From Hyphomonas oceanitis SCH89 (GTDB lineage Bacteria; Pseudomonadota; Alphaproteobacteria; Caulobacterales; Hyphomonadaceae), in NCBI RefSeq assembly GCF_000685295.1, contig NZ_ARYL01000009.1, positions 1 through 64,000 of the forward strand: a DNA stretch of 64,000 bases. The letters run 5' to 3'. Positions 18,061-26,942 of this stretch are shown here, one piece after another (within the stretch, counting starts at the first letter, position 1; each line of letters starts with the position of its first letter). A program made the translations under genes and the position numbers. The notes under the pieces were generated by a model. The model did not search any database. It had not been told where the DNA came from and saw only the letters and a program-made list of their open reading frames with translations.

Positions 18061-19026
18061 ATGCAATTCAAGCGCTGGCGTTTAAGCGCCGTGTCCCCCC
18101 TTGTCAACGCCGGGCTTGGACTTGCCCTGCTTTTTACAGCAACGGCGTGTTCAAAACAAGACAAGCAGGCTGATACCAAGCCTGAAACCCCTGTCATTGC
18201 TGCAGGGACGCAGCTACCGGCCGTCTGGGCCACGCGTCCTCTGGAAGGTCAGGTTTCCTCCATCGCCCTCTCAGGCGGCCTGCGTGGCATTCTGGCCATC
18301 GCCTACGAGAAAGGCGGCCTGCAATTTTTCGATATGGAGGCTGAAAAACTTGGCGAAAAAGCCAATTTTCGCCTCAAGGCACTGGGTAGCGGCGAGTCTG
18401 CGGTCATCGAAGACCGCTCAATCACCGTTTTCCCGGGAATCACCCGCGAAGGCGAGCTGAAGGGCTTTATCTATGGCGAGGGCCTGATTGCCCCGGCACA
18501 GATCGATCTGCCTGTCACAAGTGATCATGACATCGCGGGCGTCTGCTCAGGCCCGGCGCTTGGAACAGGCCTCATGCGGCTGGCCTTCTGGACGGATGTG
18601 AACAGCACCGTGCTTCAAAACGGGATCATCAAGGCGGATGACGGCGACCTGCGCTGGGTCGCTGGCGAATCGACCTTTACCGACTTCCCGGTCAAATCCT
18701 GCGCTTTCACAAGCGACACGCTGGTCGCCTCGCCGCGCGCGTCTGATGCCGCCTCTTTGGTGAGAGGGCCGCTGGATGCGCTCGTATCGCTTGAGAACGG
18801 CAAACTCGGCATCTCGACCGACATGGGAATGACGAACGCCGAAATCGACGTGAAGGACGGCATTACGGTCGTGGCGCCCGCGACGCCCGATGCCATGGCA
18901 GCAATGGGCACGATGATGTCAGGTGGCTACCCGGGCGGACTGATCGTGATCGCGGGCGAAACCAAGCCCGGAGAACATCACGCCGTATTCGTGGACCCGA
19001 GCCCGCTGACCCTTTCGACCAATTAG
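18061..19026 (+). CDS. putative lipoprotein, function unknown
   Basis: A 321-residue protein from ATG 18061, preceded by GGAG at 8-nt spacing. The signal segment (about 12-29) ends in a weak lipobox at C30 (TATAC). The mature part is rich in short beta-type segments ([32 protein letters not shown]), possibly propeller-like; I recognise no named family. The first 47 bases of its coding region double as the rplM promoter. It ends tail-to-tail with ctaA, sharing a 4-bp overlap of stop codons. Confidence 0.65.
   Translation: MQFKRWRLSAVSPLVNAGLGLALLFTATACSKQDKQADTKPETPVIAAGTQLPAVWATRPLEGQVSSIALSGGLRGILAIAYEKGGLQFFDMEAEKLGEKANFRLKALGSGESAVIEDRSITVFPGITREGELKGFIYGEGLIAPAQIDLPVTSDHDIAGVCSGPALGTGLMRLAFWTDVNSTVLQNGIIKADDGDLRWVAGESTFTDFPVKSCAFTSDTLVASPRASDAASLVRGPLDALVSLENGKLGISTDMGMTNAEIDVKDGITVVAPATPDAMAAMGTMMSGGYPGGLIVIAGETKPGEHHAVFVDPSPLTLSTN
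18079..18107 (-). promoter_or_regulatory. promoter of rplM-rpsI, within the divergent coding region
   Basis: On the minus strand, TTGACA (18102-18107, perfect -35) and TAAACG (18079-18084) are 17 bp apart. The predicted start near 18071 gives a leader of about 50 nt before rplM. The whole element lies inside the first 47 bases of the coding sequence that starts at 18061 on the plus strand. Confidence 0.7.
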
Positions 19027-20051
19027 GTCGCCGAGCGTGTCAGCCAGACCAATCTGACAGCCGCCAACGTGACGATCACCCCGATGGCTTGGTGCAGCAG
19101 CGCCAGGTTCATTGGGGCGGCGTTCATCAGCGTGAGAATGCCCCAGCAGGCCTGAAGGCTGACCAGCGCCGCAAGGCCTGCAAAGGCGCCCTTGAGCGGC
19201 GTTGAGCGGAAAGCCAACACGGCCCAGAGGGACAATATCCAGATTCCGTATGCGAGCATGCGGTGGTTGAACTGGGTCGTCGCCCGGCCCTCAAACAGGC
19301 TGCGCAGACCAAGCCCCTCCCCCAGATAGCCTTGCGGCACGAACTCGCCCGCCATCAGCGGCCAGTCATTATAGGTGCGCCCGGCGTCAAGACCGGCAAC
19401 CAGGGCGCCTGCCGCCATTTGCAGGAAGATGAGGCCAAGCAGGGCAACGGCGACCGTACGAATCATCCTGGAGACCTGCGGACGCGTCTTGCCGCCAAGG
19501 TCCAGCCACAGCCAGCCTGTGTAGGCAATTATCAGCAAAGCCAGCATGAAGTGCGTAGCAAGGCGATAAGGCGCAACGTCGACACGGGTGGTCTCGCCGA
19601 TGCCACTGGACACCATCCACCAGCCGATGGCGCCCTGAAGGCCACCGAGCAGGATGAGAATGACGAATTTCATCGCGAGGCCGCGCGACAGCCAGCCGCG
19701 AATTGCGAAAATGGCGAGGCCGCCCATCGCAACGAGGCCGATCATGCGACCGAACAGGCGATGGCCCCACTCCCACCAGAATATCTGCTGGAAATCGGCC
19801 AGCGTCATGCCGGAATTCTGCAGTTTGTACTCGGCCGTCTGCTGGTATTTGGCGAACAGGCTGGCCCAGGACGCATCGCTAAGTGGCGGCAGGGTGCCCT
19901 TGATCGGGTCCCATTCGGTGATCGAAAGGCCGCTATCCGTCAGGCGCGTGGCCCCGCCAATCAGGATCATGGCGTAGACGAGCAGGCCAACGAGCACGAG
20001 CCAGTTGCGCATCCAGCGCGTCGCCTGCGGGGATTTGCCTGTATGGGACAT
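19023..20051 (-). CDS. ctaA: heme A synthase (COX15/CtaA type)
   Basis: A 342-residue membrane protein. It has LVYAMILIGGATRLTDSGLS followed by TEWDPIKGTLPPL, then WEWGHRLFGRMIGL with a heme-ligand histidine, QGAIGWWMVSSG, and a late LHQAIGV histidine. This is the eight-helix COX15/CtaA pattern. It oxidises heme O to heme A for aa3-type oxidases, so the organism probably has a cytochrome aa3 besides the bd oxidase encoded here. No cox genes are adjacent. Confidence 0.95.
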   Translation of the reverse strand: MSHTGKSPQATRWMRNWLVLVGLLVYAMILIGGATRLTDSGLSITEWDPIKGTLPPLSDASWASLFAKYQQTAEYKLQNSGMTLADFQQIFWWEWGHRLFGRMIGLVAMGGLAIFAIRGWLSRGLAMKFVILILLGGLQGAIGWWMVSSGIGETTRVDVAPYRLATHFMLALLIIAYTGWLWLDLGGKTRPQVSRMIRTVAVALLGLIFLQMAAGALVAGLDAGRTYNDWPLMAGEFVPQGYLGEGLGLRSLFEGRATTQFNHRMLAYGIWILSLWAVLAFRSTPLKGAFAGLAALVSLQACWGILTLMNAAPMNLALLHQAIGVIVTLAAVRLVWLTRSAT

Positions 20052-20120
20052 GCGGCCTAAATGGCCTATTCAGGCGACACGGCAAGAGGCAACCGTGTCG
20101 CAGAGCCCCGCCGCCGCCCA

Positions 20121-20345
20121 ATGAAAGCCGACCAGACCATGCGCAAACCGATCGCCAGCCTGATCCTTCTCGCCTTCATTATCGCGTGGATCGTGATCGT
20201 GGGCACACTGTCCGGCATGCTTGGCACATGGCCGCGCTGGGCACAGCTTCTGTTCTATGTCGTGGCCGGATTTGGATGGATCATCCCGCTGAAACCACTG
20301 TTCGCATGGATGAATAGCGGGCCGCAAAAAGAAACTGACGACTAG
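20121..20345 (+). CDS. DUF2842 small membrane protein
   Basis: A 74-residue protein (ATG 20121; an upstream in-frame ATG at 20061 is less likely). It has two hydrophobic segments, LILLAFIIAWIVIVGTL and LLFYVVAGFGWIIPL, followed by KPLFAWM. The WPRWAQLLFYVVAGFGWIIPL pattern is typical of DUF2842, a small alphaproteobacterial family of unknown role. It is divergent from ctaA and ends tail-to-tail with the psd-like gene, with a 4-bp CTAG overlap of stops. Confidence 0.75.
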   Translation: MKADQTMRKPIASLILLAFIIAWIVIVGTLSGMLGTWPRWAQLLFYVVAGFGWIIPLKPLFAWMNSGPQKETDD

Positions 20346-21229
20346 TCCTCTTCGCCATGCTTGCGCGCGGCTTCGCGCAGGCGAGCAAAGATTTCGGCCG
20401 GATCTTCGGGAACGGACACTTCCTCGGGCGACGGGTAATCGTCGTCTTCCTCTTCCTCGATCTCGGGTTCCGCCTCCGTTTCGACCTGAAGCACGGGCGC
20501 TTCTTCCTGCTCTTCAGCTGTCATGCCATCGAACAGGTCGGTGTCGCCTTGTGATTTCAGGCGTCCGAGGACGGTTTCGCCGCCAATGAGGGTCTGACCG
20601 GGCCAGATCAGAACGCCCGTATTGCTCGGCACGTAGATATCGCACCAGCCACCAAGACGCCGCGTCCCGAACGGGCGACCGAGACGCACAATATCGCCGG
20701 CTTCGGTGCTGAGTTCGATTCGCGGGCCAAAGCCGCCTGAGGCGAGCCTCACGCCGACCTGCTGGCCACGGCTTTCAAAGGTGAGATAGGCGCGCATCAG
20801 GCCGTCATCTTCCGGGCGCGTGGCCAGCGGCACGCCCTTTTCCCCAGATTCAAGGATCAGCGATTCGAGACTGCCCGCGATGGGCGTGTAGACCTTGTTC
20901 GTGGCCGAAGGCGCTGACGACACGCGAATGCGCATCGTGGCAGACTCGGTGAGGCGCAGTTCCGAGGGCGCATCAACCCGCTCGACAGACACAACGACAC
21001 CGTCGCAGGGCGATACGATGCCATTGGCAAGATCGGGCGGTGTCCGGTGCGACCAGCGCGCTGCCATGAGCGCCAGTATCACGCCGGCAAAGCCAATCCA
21101 GAAAAGCGGTGACCAGAGCAGGCCCAGCAAGAGCGCGACGAGCAGCGCGCCGAGCGCAGCGGCAACGCCTTCCCAGTCGAGACCAATGGTCAGCCAGGGT
21201 GTGCTTCTGCGATCGAGGTCTTCAGACAT
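20342..21229 (-). CDS. phosphatidylserine-decarboxylase-like protein, probably non-catalytic
   Basis: A 295-residue protein related to the PSD-A type of phosphatidylserine decarboxylase: two N-terminal membrane segments (about 22-57), SPCDGVVVSVERVD (73-86), YTPIAGSL, RLGGWCDIYVP (191-201) and GETVLGRL. In active members the last block reads R-F-G-S-R-V-D-x-Y-L-P, where the serine becomes the pyruvoyl group; here G194 stands in its place. The usual DVHxNR block is also replaced by RIRVSSAPSATNK. A Glu/Asp-rich tail (about 237-275) is extra. No pssA is adjacent. I infer a pseudoenzyme or a divergent function; a sequencing error cannot explain the several changes together. Confidence 0.7.
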   Translation of the reverse strand: MSEDLDRRSTPWLTIGLDWEGVAAALGALLVALLLGLLWSPLFWIGFAGVILALMAARWSHRTPPDLANGIVSPCDGVVVSVERVDAPSELRLTESATMRIRVSSAPSATNKVYTPIAGSLESLILESGEKGVPLATRPEDDGLMRAYLTFESRGQQVGVRLASGGFGPRIELSTEAGDIVRLGRPFGTRRLGGWCDIYVPSNTGVLIWPGQTLIGGETVLGRLKSQGDTDLFDGMTAEEQEEAPVLQVETEAEPEIEEEEDDDYPSPEEVSVPEDPAEIFARLREAARKHGEED

Positions 21230-21257
21230 TCAAATGGGCCCCTTCCCCGGGCAATTC

Positions 21258-23105
21258 CTATTCGTCTACCAATGCCAAATCGGCATTCTTGGCCTGACGT
21301 TCCCACATATCAGCATATTTGCCGTCTTTGGCCAGCAGGGTCGCATGATTGCCACGCTCGATAATCCGTCCTGCCTCAAGCACGATGATCTCGTCAGCGG
21401 ATTTTACCGTGGACAGGCGGTGGGCGACCATGAGGGTCGTGCGGCCGCTGGCGGCCTCTTCGAGGGCGTCCTGAACGGCTTCTTCGGTGGCACTATCCAG
21501 TGCTGACGTGGCCTCGTCGAGAACGAGGATGGCCGGATCGGCGAGGATGACGCGGGCGATGCCGACGCGCTGTTTCTCGCCGCCGGAGAGCTTGAGTCCC
21601 CGCTCGCCGACGCGGGTGTTCCAGCCGTCTGGCAGGCTATCGATGAAATCGAGCAGCTGAGCGCGCCGGGCGGCATCGCGCAGGTCTTCTTCGCTCGCAT
21701 CAGGGCGGGCATAGCCGATATTGTAGCGGATCGTATCGTTGAAGAGGACAACATCTTGCGGGACGAGGCCGAGGGCCTTGCGCAGCGATTCCTGCGTCAG
21801 AGTGCGCACATCCTTGCCGTCGACCAGCACGCGCCCGGAATCCACTTCATAGAAACGGAAGAGCAGCTTCAGCAGCGTAGACTTGCCAGCGCCAGATGTG
21901 CCGACAAAGGCGATCTTGCGACCGGGTCCCAGGTGGAAGCTGACATCGCTGACGCCGACAGCCCGGCCTTCGTGGGAAAACCCGACATGTTCGAACGTCA
22001 CCTCACCCTTGGGCGACGTGAGCGGCATGGCATTTGGCGCGTCGGAAATATCGGCCGTCATCGAGAGTAGGCCGAACAGCTTCTCAAGGTCGACCGCGCC
22101 CTGCTTGATCTCGCGCCAGGCCCAGCCGAGGATGTTCAGCGGCGCATAGAGTGAAAGCAACATCAGCATCACGGCCGTCAGGTCGCCGATCTGCATCTTC
22201 CCATCGATGACGTTCCAGGCCGACAGGACCATGACGGCCAGAAGGCCGATATTCATGACCAGCGCCTGCACCGTGTTCAGGATGTACATGCTGCGCACAG
22301 TTTCGACGTAACGGTCGTTATAGTTGCCCATGGCCTTGTCGAAGCGGCCGGTCTCACGACGCTCGGCGGCGAAGGACTTTACGGTCTCGAAATTGGTCAG
22401 GATGTCGACGGACATGGCGCGGAAATGCGTGTCGGCCTCGTTCATGCGTCGGCGCTGGCGCACGCGCCATTCGGTAATGATGACCGTGGAAATGACATAG
22501 ATGATGATCGTGCCGATCGCGATCAGCGCAAGGCGATAATCGTAAGCGACGCCTAGCGCGATAGACGCGAGGACGAGGCGAATGAAAGTCGGCCCGATAT
22601 TGAAAGCAAGAAAGCGGATCAGGTAGTCGATGGCACCCGCCCCGCGCTCGATGACGCGGTTGAGAGCGCCCGTGCGACGTGTCTGGTGGAAGTTCAGCGA
22701 CAGGAGCTGGGCGTGGCCAAAGGCATCGACGCTGGCAACGCGCTGCGCATCCTGGCTGACCGGGGCGAACAGGAAGTCGCGCATTTGCGGCAGGGCAGCA
22801 GCCAGGAACCGCACGCCGATGCCGATGGTGAGCCACATCGCAGCGGCGGCAAAGGCCGGTGGCTCGCCTCCCTCAGGCGCTGCGCGGTTGATGGCATGAC
22901 CAAGGACGAGGGGCGAGACGACCTCAAGCACGGAGGCGGCGAGCGTGACGATCACGGCAATGGCCATGATCGGGCGCCACTTGGCCAGCTCTGACCGGCC
23001 GAGCAGTTTCAGGATTCGCAGGATCGATACGCCAATGCCGCCGTCGGCACTGTCGATCTTGTCATGATTGGCTTGTGTATCTGTAGGTGGGCTCATGGGC
23101 GCCAT
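21258..23105 (-). CDS. Atm1/HMT1-type ABC exporter (fused permease-ATPase)
   Basis: A half-transporter of about 615 residues with an N-terminal six-helix domain and a C-terminal ATPase: GTSGAGKSTLLKL (Walker A), LSGGEKQR (signature) and ILVLDEATSALD (Walker B). NFHQTRRTGALNRVIERG and ILNTVQALVMNIGL match the Atm1/ABCB7 group, which exports glutathione-linked sulfur species or metal conjugates from the cytoplasm. Substrate is inferred from the family. Start choice is uncertain (23105 or 23096); an open frame to 23165 is unlikely to be used. It is divergent from the LOG gene and sits upstream of the psd-like gene, with a 28-bp gap. Confidence 0.85.
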   Translation of the reverse strand: MAPMSPPTDTQANHDKIDSADGGIGVSILRILKLLGRSELAKWRPIMAIAVIVTLAASVLEVVSPLVLGHAINRAAPEGGEPPAFAAAAMWLTIGIGVRFLAAALPQMRDFLFAPVSQDAQRVASVDAFGHAQLLSLNFHQTRRTGALNRVIERGAGAIDYLIRFLAFNIGPTFIRLVLASIALGVAYDYRLALIAIGTIIIYVISTVIITEWRVRQRRRMNEADTHFRAMSVDILTNFETVKSFAAERRETGRFDKAMGNYNDRYVETVRSMYILNTVQALVMNIGLLAVMVLSAWNVIDGKMQIGDLTAVMLMLLSLYAPLNILGWAWREIKQGAVDLEKLFGLLSMTADISDAPNAMPLTSPKGEVTFEHVGFSHEGRAVGVSDVSFHLGPGRKIAFVGTSGAGKSTLLKLLFRFYEVDSGRVLVDGKDVRTLTQESLRKALGLVPQDVVLFNDTIRYNIGYARPDASEEDLRDAARRAQLLDFIDSLPDGWNTRVGERGLKLSGGEKQRVGIARVILADPAILVLDEATSALDSATEEAVQDALEEAASGRTTLMVAHRLSTVKSADEIIVLEAGRIIERGNHATLLAKDGKYADMWERQAKNADLALVDE

Positions 23106-23229
23106 ATGGGGCGGAATCGGTTGAAGACAAAACGCCAAATACGCTCCACGAAAGCGCACAGACATTGGAACTGGCGCCGGGGCGCCTCAGTCGTTATCTC
23201 TGCGCGTCGAGAAAAGAGCCGGATTTGCC

Positions 23230-23793
23230 ATGAAGAAGTTGAAATCGATCTGTGTCTATTGCGGCGCGTCGGATGCCGTAAGCCCCGGATATATTGCCCT
23301 TGCCGTTGAGCTCGGCCGTGAACTCGCCAAGCGCGACATCCGCCTCGTCTATGGCGGCGGTGGCGTTGGCCTAATGGGCGCATGCGCCCGTGCAGCGCAT
23401 GAATCGGCCGGCGAAGTGCTCGGCATCATGCCGCGCTTCCTGCTGCAGAAAGAGCGCATCTTCGAAGACGTGGAGCACCGCATCGTCGAAGACATGCACA
23501 CGCGCAAGCAGATGATGTTCGACGAATCAGACGCGTTTATTGTGCTCCCGGGCGGCATCGGCACGCTTGAAGAAGCGGTCGAGATCCTGTCATGGGCGCG
23601 CCTCGGCCTGCACCAGAAGCCGATGGCTTTCCTCGACGAAGACGGGTTCTGGGAACCCTTCTTCGACCTGATGGAAAAGATCATCGATGGCGGCTTCACG
23701 CCGGAGAGCTTCCGGTCATTGCTCGTTCACTCGGACTCGCCGCAGACAGCCATTGCCGCCCTCGATGATCGCGTGGTGGTTATCGACGCCTAG
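23230..23793 (+). CDS. LOG-family nucleoside 5'-monophosphate phosphoribohydrolase
   Basis: A 187-residue protein with the LOG signature: YGGGGVGLMG (41-50), R92-K93 and PGGIGTLEE (107-115). Family members cleave the N-glycosidic bond of (modified) nucleoside monophosphates such as AMP or cytokinin ribotides. In bacteria the role is usually nucleotide salvage rather than hormone synthesis. It is monocistronic and convergent with secF, sharing a 4-bp CTAG stop overlap. Confidence 0.9.
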   Translation: MKKLKSICVYCGASDAVSPGYIALAVELGRELAKRDIRLVYGGGGVGLMGACARAAHESAGEVLGIMPRFLLQKERIFEDVEHRIVEDMHTRKQMMFDESDAFIVLPGGIGTLEEAVEILSWARLGLHQKPMAFLDEDGFWEPFFDLMEKIIDGGFTPESFRSLLVHSDSPQTAIAALDDRVVVIDA

Positions 23794-24779
23794 CGGACAC
23801 CCTGAAAGCCGGTGACTTCTTCGGCCGGCTTCTTGTTCAGGTCCATGCCGAGCGACAGCACGATCGCGGACGCGATGAAGATCGACGAATAAGTACCGAT
23901 AAAGATACCCCAGATCAGCGCAAAGCTCATGCCGCGCAGAACCGGGCCGCCAAGGAAAAAGATGGCGAACAGGGCCAGTAGCGTCGTGCCTGAGGTCAAT
24001 AGCGTGCGTGACAGGGTCGAGTTCAGCGACTGGTCGATGACTTGCCGGTCGGGCATCTTCTTGTACTTGCGACGCTCTTCGCGCACCCGGTCGAACACAA
24101 CAACCGTGTCGTTCATAGAGTAACCGATGATGGTCAGCAGGGCAGCGATAGTGGTCAGGTTGAACTCAAGCTGGAGCAGCGAAAACACGCCGAGCGTGAT
24201 GATCACATCGTGCGCCAGTGCCGCAACTGCGCCCACTGAGAACTGCCACTCGAACCGGAACCAGATATAGGCCAGCATCAGGGCCAGTGCGACCACGAGC
24301 GCCATGATGCCGGAGCGGAAGAGTTCGCCTGATACTTTCGGACCGACAGAATCATCGCGCAGGAAATCTGAGTCAGTGAGACCGAGTTTTTCCTTCAGCG
24401 TTTTGGCGACGATATCGTTTGTCACCTGCTGGGCACGCTCGGCCTGTGCTGCTGGCGCAAGGTTGGCAAATTCATCACCAAGCTGGGCAGGATCGGCGGC
24501 ACCGAACTTGACGACGACAATGGGCCGCGCATCGGTGCCAACAGCCGTGTTCACTTCCGCATTGAATGGCATGTTGGCGCGGACGCTCTCGACCGTAACC
24601 GTTTCGGTCTGCTGCAGCTCCATCACTGTGCCGCCAGCAAAGTCGACGCCCAGGTTCAGGCCCCGCGTTGCCAGGAAATAGATCGACGCCGTGATCATGA
24701 TAACCGACAGGATCGCGCCGCCCATGCGCAGGCTCATGAACTTAACGTTCGTGCTTTCAGGCCAGTATCTGAGTAACAT
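23790..24779 (-). CDS. secF: protein-export membrane protein SecF
   Basis: A 329-residue membrane protein with an LGVDFAGGTVMEL block near the N-terminus, a periplasmic domain, then helices including GYSMNDTVVVFDRVREE and SRTLLTSGTTLLALFAIF. SecF forms the SecDF-YajC complex that uses proton-motive force to help SecYEG complete translocation. It lies 18 bp downstream of secD. Confidence 0.97.
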   Translation of the reverse strand: MLLRYWPESTNVKFMSLRMGGAILSVIMITASIYFLATRGLNLGVDFAGGTVMELQQTETVTVESVRANMPFNAEVNTAVGTDARPIVVVKFGAADPAQLGDEFANLAPAAQAERAQQVTNDIVAKTLKEKLGLTDSDFLRDDSVGPKVSGELFRSGIMALVVALALMLAYIWFRFEWQFSVGAVAALAHDVIITLGVFSLLQLEFNLTTIAALLTIIGYSMNDTVVVFDRVREERRKYKKMPDRQVIDQSLNSTLSRTLLTSGTTLLALFAIFFLGGPVLRGMSFALIWGIFIGTYSSIFIASAIVLSLGMDLNKKPAEEVTGFQGVR

Positions 24780-24797
24780 TGTCTCTCTCCTGTCCGC

Positions 24798-26405
24798 CTA
24801 AAGCGCGAATTTCTTGGGCTTGAAGCCCTTGAGATATATCACCGTGAACCAGCGCGTCAGCACGAAAGCCGTAAACACTGAGGTGACGATACCAATGGCC
24901 AGCGTGACCGCGAAGCCCTTCACCGGGCCGGAGCCGAGGAGGTAAAGGATCGAAGCGGCGATGAAGGTCGTAATGTTGGCATCAAGGATGGTCGACAGGG
25001 CGCGTTCATAACCTGCCTGTACAGCCGTTAGCGGCGAGCGGCCTGCGCGTTGTTCTTCCCGGATACGTTCGAAAACCAGCACGTTGGCGTCCACGGCCAT
25101 ACCGATTGTGAGAATGATACCTGCGATACCCGGCAGCGTAAGCGTGGCGCCGAGCCCGGAAAGCGAGCCGACGATCAGGATGATGTTTGCCGCCAGCGAG
25201 CCGACCGCAAAGATGCCCATCAGGCCATAGGCAAGGATCATGAAGACGGCGACCAATGCGAGGCCGATCAGCGATGCGCGGATACCGGCGCGGATTGAGT
25301 CCTGCCCCAGTGTCGCGCTGACCGTACGCTGATCGAGGAACTGGACCTTGGCAGGCATCTCACCGGCTTCGATGATGGCCGCAAGATCGGAAGCCTCTTC
25401 TTCGGTGAACTGTCCCGTGATACGAACTTGGCCGCCCGGAATCGGCTCGTTGATGCGAGGCGCCGACATGATCGTGTCGTCGAGCACGATCGCGAACAGC
25501 TTGCCGGTGTTGAGCCGGGTCGTATCGTAGAACTTGCGCGCGCCATTGCCGTTCAGGCGGAAATTGATTTGCGGATTGTTGGCGTCATCCCGCCCGACCG
25601 CTGCGTTGGCGATATCGGCGCCGGTGACTTCCGGAATATTGCGCACCAGCATAGGGCCGGTCTGAGCGCCGTCCAGGAGCCGGTATCCCGTGCGAGGGAG
25701 GCCAGCCTGCGCCCGGGCGATCTCGGATGCGCTGTTTTCCGCGAGGTTGAACGTCATCTTGCCGTCGCGGCTAAGTAGGTTTTTCAGACGGGTTGCATCC
25801 GGCTCGCCCGGCGCTTCCAGGATGATCCGGTTGTTGCCCTGCGGCGTAATGGAAATCTCGCTGACGCCTTCCGGGTCGACGCGGCGGCGCACGATGGTCA
25901 TCGTCTTGGCCAGGGCGTCTTTCATCAGCGCTTCTTCGGAGGTTGAGGGCACGGTGACCTTGATCAACGCCGGACCGGCAGCCTCGATTTCATAGGTTTT
26001 GGCCCCGCCAATGGCGCCTTCGACGCTGCCATTCAGCTTGCGGAGACGTGTCAGGGCTTCATCAACCGGGTAATTGCCATCGGCATCGGGACGGGTCAGG
26101 CTGATGTTCAGCGTGCGGCCATCAACTTCGGAAAGGTGACCGATCAGCGGCTTGCCATCCTTGTTGCCGAGCGCATTGCGCACATCGATGGCGAACACTT
26201 CAAGCCGGTTGGCGATGACTTCGTCCGGGCTGATCTCCATCATGAGATAGACGCCGCCCTGAAGGTCGAGACCGAGATTGACGCCCTGCTTGGGTATGCC
26301 GGTGGGCGCGCCTGACATGTTTACGACATTGGGCAGGGCCATCAGCGTGCCCCAGAGCATGATGCCGAGGATCAGGCAGATCTTCCAGGGCGGAAACTGA
26401 AGCAT
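24798..26405 (-). CDS. secD: protein-export membrane protein SecD
   Basis: A 535-residue protein with one N-terminal helix, GVNLGLDLQGGVYLMME, a large periplasmic region (P1) and five C-terminal helices including LTIGMAVDANVLVFERIREE, the conserved proton-path segment. It works with SecF and YajC at the Sec translocon. It lies 42 bp after yajC and before secF. Length is shorter than E. coli SecD (615) but usual for alphaproteobacteria. Confidence 0.97.
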   Translation of the reverse strand: MLQFPPWKICLILGIMLWGTLMALPNVVNMSGAPTGIPKQGVNLGLDLQGGVYLMMEISPDEVIANRLEVFAIDVRNALGNKDGKPLIGHLSEVDGRTLNISLTRPDADGNYPVDEALTRLRKLNGSVEGAIGGAKTYEIEAAGPALIKVTVPSTSEEALMKDALAKTMTIVRRRVDPEGVSEISITPQGNNRIILEAPGEPDATRLKNLLSRDGKMTFNLAENSASEIARAQAGLPRTGYRLLDGAQTGPMLVRNIPEVTGADIANAAVGRDDANNPQINFRLNGNGARKFYDTTRLNTGKLFAIVLDDTIMSAPRINEPIPGGQVRITGQFTEEEASDLAAIIEAGEMPAKVQFLDQRTVSATLGQDSIRAGIRASLIGLALVAVFMILAYGLMGIFAVGSLAANIILIVGSLSGLGATLTLPGIAGIILTIGMAVDANVLVFERIREEQRAGRSPLTAVQAGYERALSTILDANITTFIAASILYLLGSGPVKGFAVTLAIGIVTSVFTAFVLTRWFTVIYLKGFKPKKFAL

Positions 26406-26447
26406 GGTCTAGTCCTTGAGACGGGAAAACAGCCGGTAGCGGGCGGC

Positions 26448-26819
26448 CTAGTCGTTGGCGGCAACGGGCTCGTTCTTGCCCTTCACATCGACAACCATGG
26501 CCTTTATCACGCGGACGCGGACGTTTTCGGCCAGCTCAAGCGACACTTCCGTATCGCCGACCTTGATGACCTTGCCGATCAGACCGCCCGACGTGATCAC
26601 CGTGTCGCCGCGCTTCACGGCTTCAATCATCAGCTTGTGCTTCTTCGCGCGCTGTTGCTGAGGCCGGATCAGGAGGAAGTAGAAGATCAGGATCAGGGGC
26701 AGGAAGAACATGACCTGCGTCAGGACGCCTGGGCCTGCAGCGGGCGGTGCAGCCTGCGCCAAAGCCGGCAGGGACAGGCCCGCGAAAACAACGGTAGCCG
26801 CGGCGAATTTGTTCAGCAT
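26448..26819 (-). CDS. yajC: preprotein translocase accessory subunit YajC
   Basis: A 123-residue protein from ATG 26819. An N-terminal signal-like segment (LNKFAAATVVFAGLSLPALAQA) precedes the YajC helix MFFLPLILIFYFLLIRPQQQRAKKHK, then the small cytoplasmic domain GDTVITSGGLIGKVIKV. Most YajC proteins lack the extra N-terminal hydrophobic stretch seen here; Ala-rich forms like this occur in alphaproteobacteria. First gene of yajC-secD-secF. Confidence 0.93.
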   Translation of the reverse strand: MLNKFAAATVVFAGLSLPALAQAAPPAAGPGVLTQVMFFLPLILIFYFLLIRPQQQRAKKHKLMIEAVKRGDTVITSGGLIGKVIKVGDTEVSLELAENVRVRVIKAMVVDVKGKNEPVAAND

Positions 26820-26942
26820 GATGGTCCAACTCCCTGTAACCCTTGTCCGCAATGGCGCCTTCAGGCGCCCGCGAAAGTCATGCCCCTATAGCTGTGGCCG
26901 CTGGGCTTGGCAAACAAGCCCTGCAGGTCGCGCGAATCTGTC

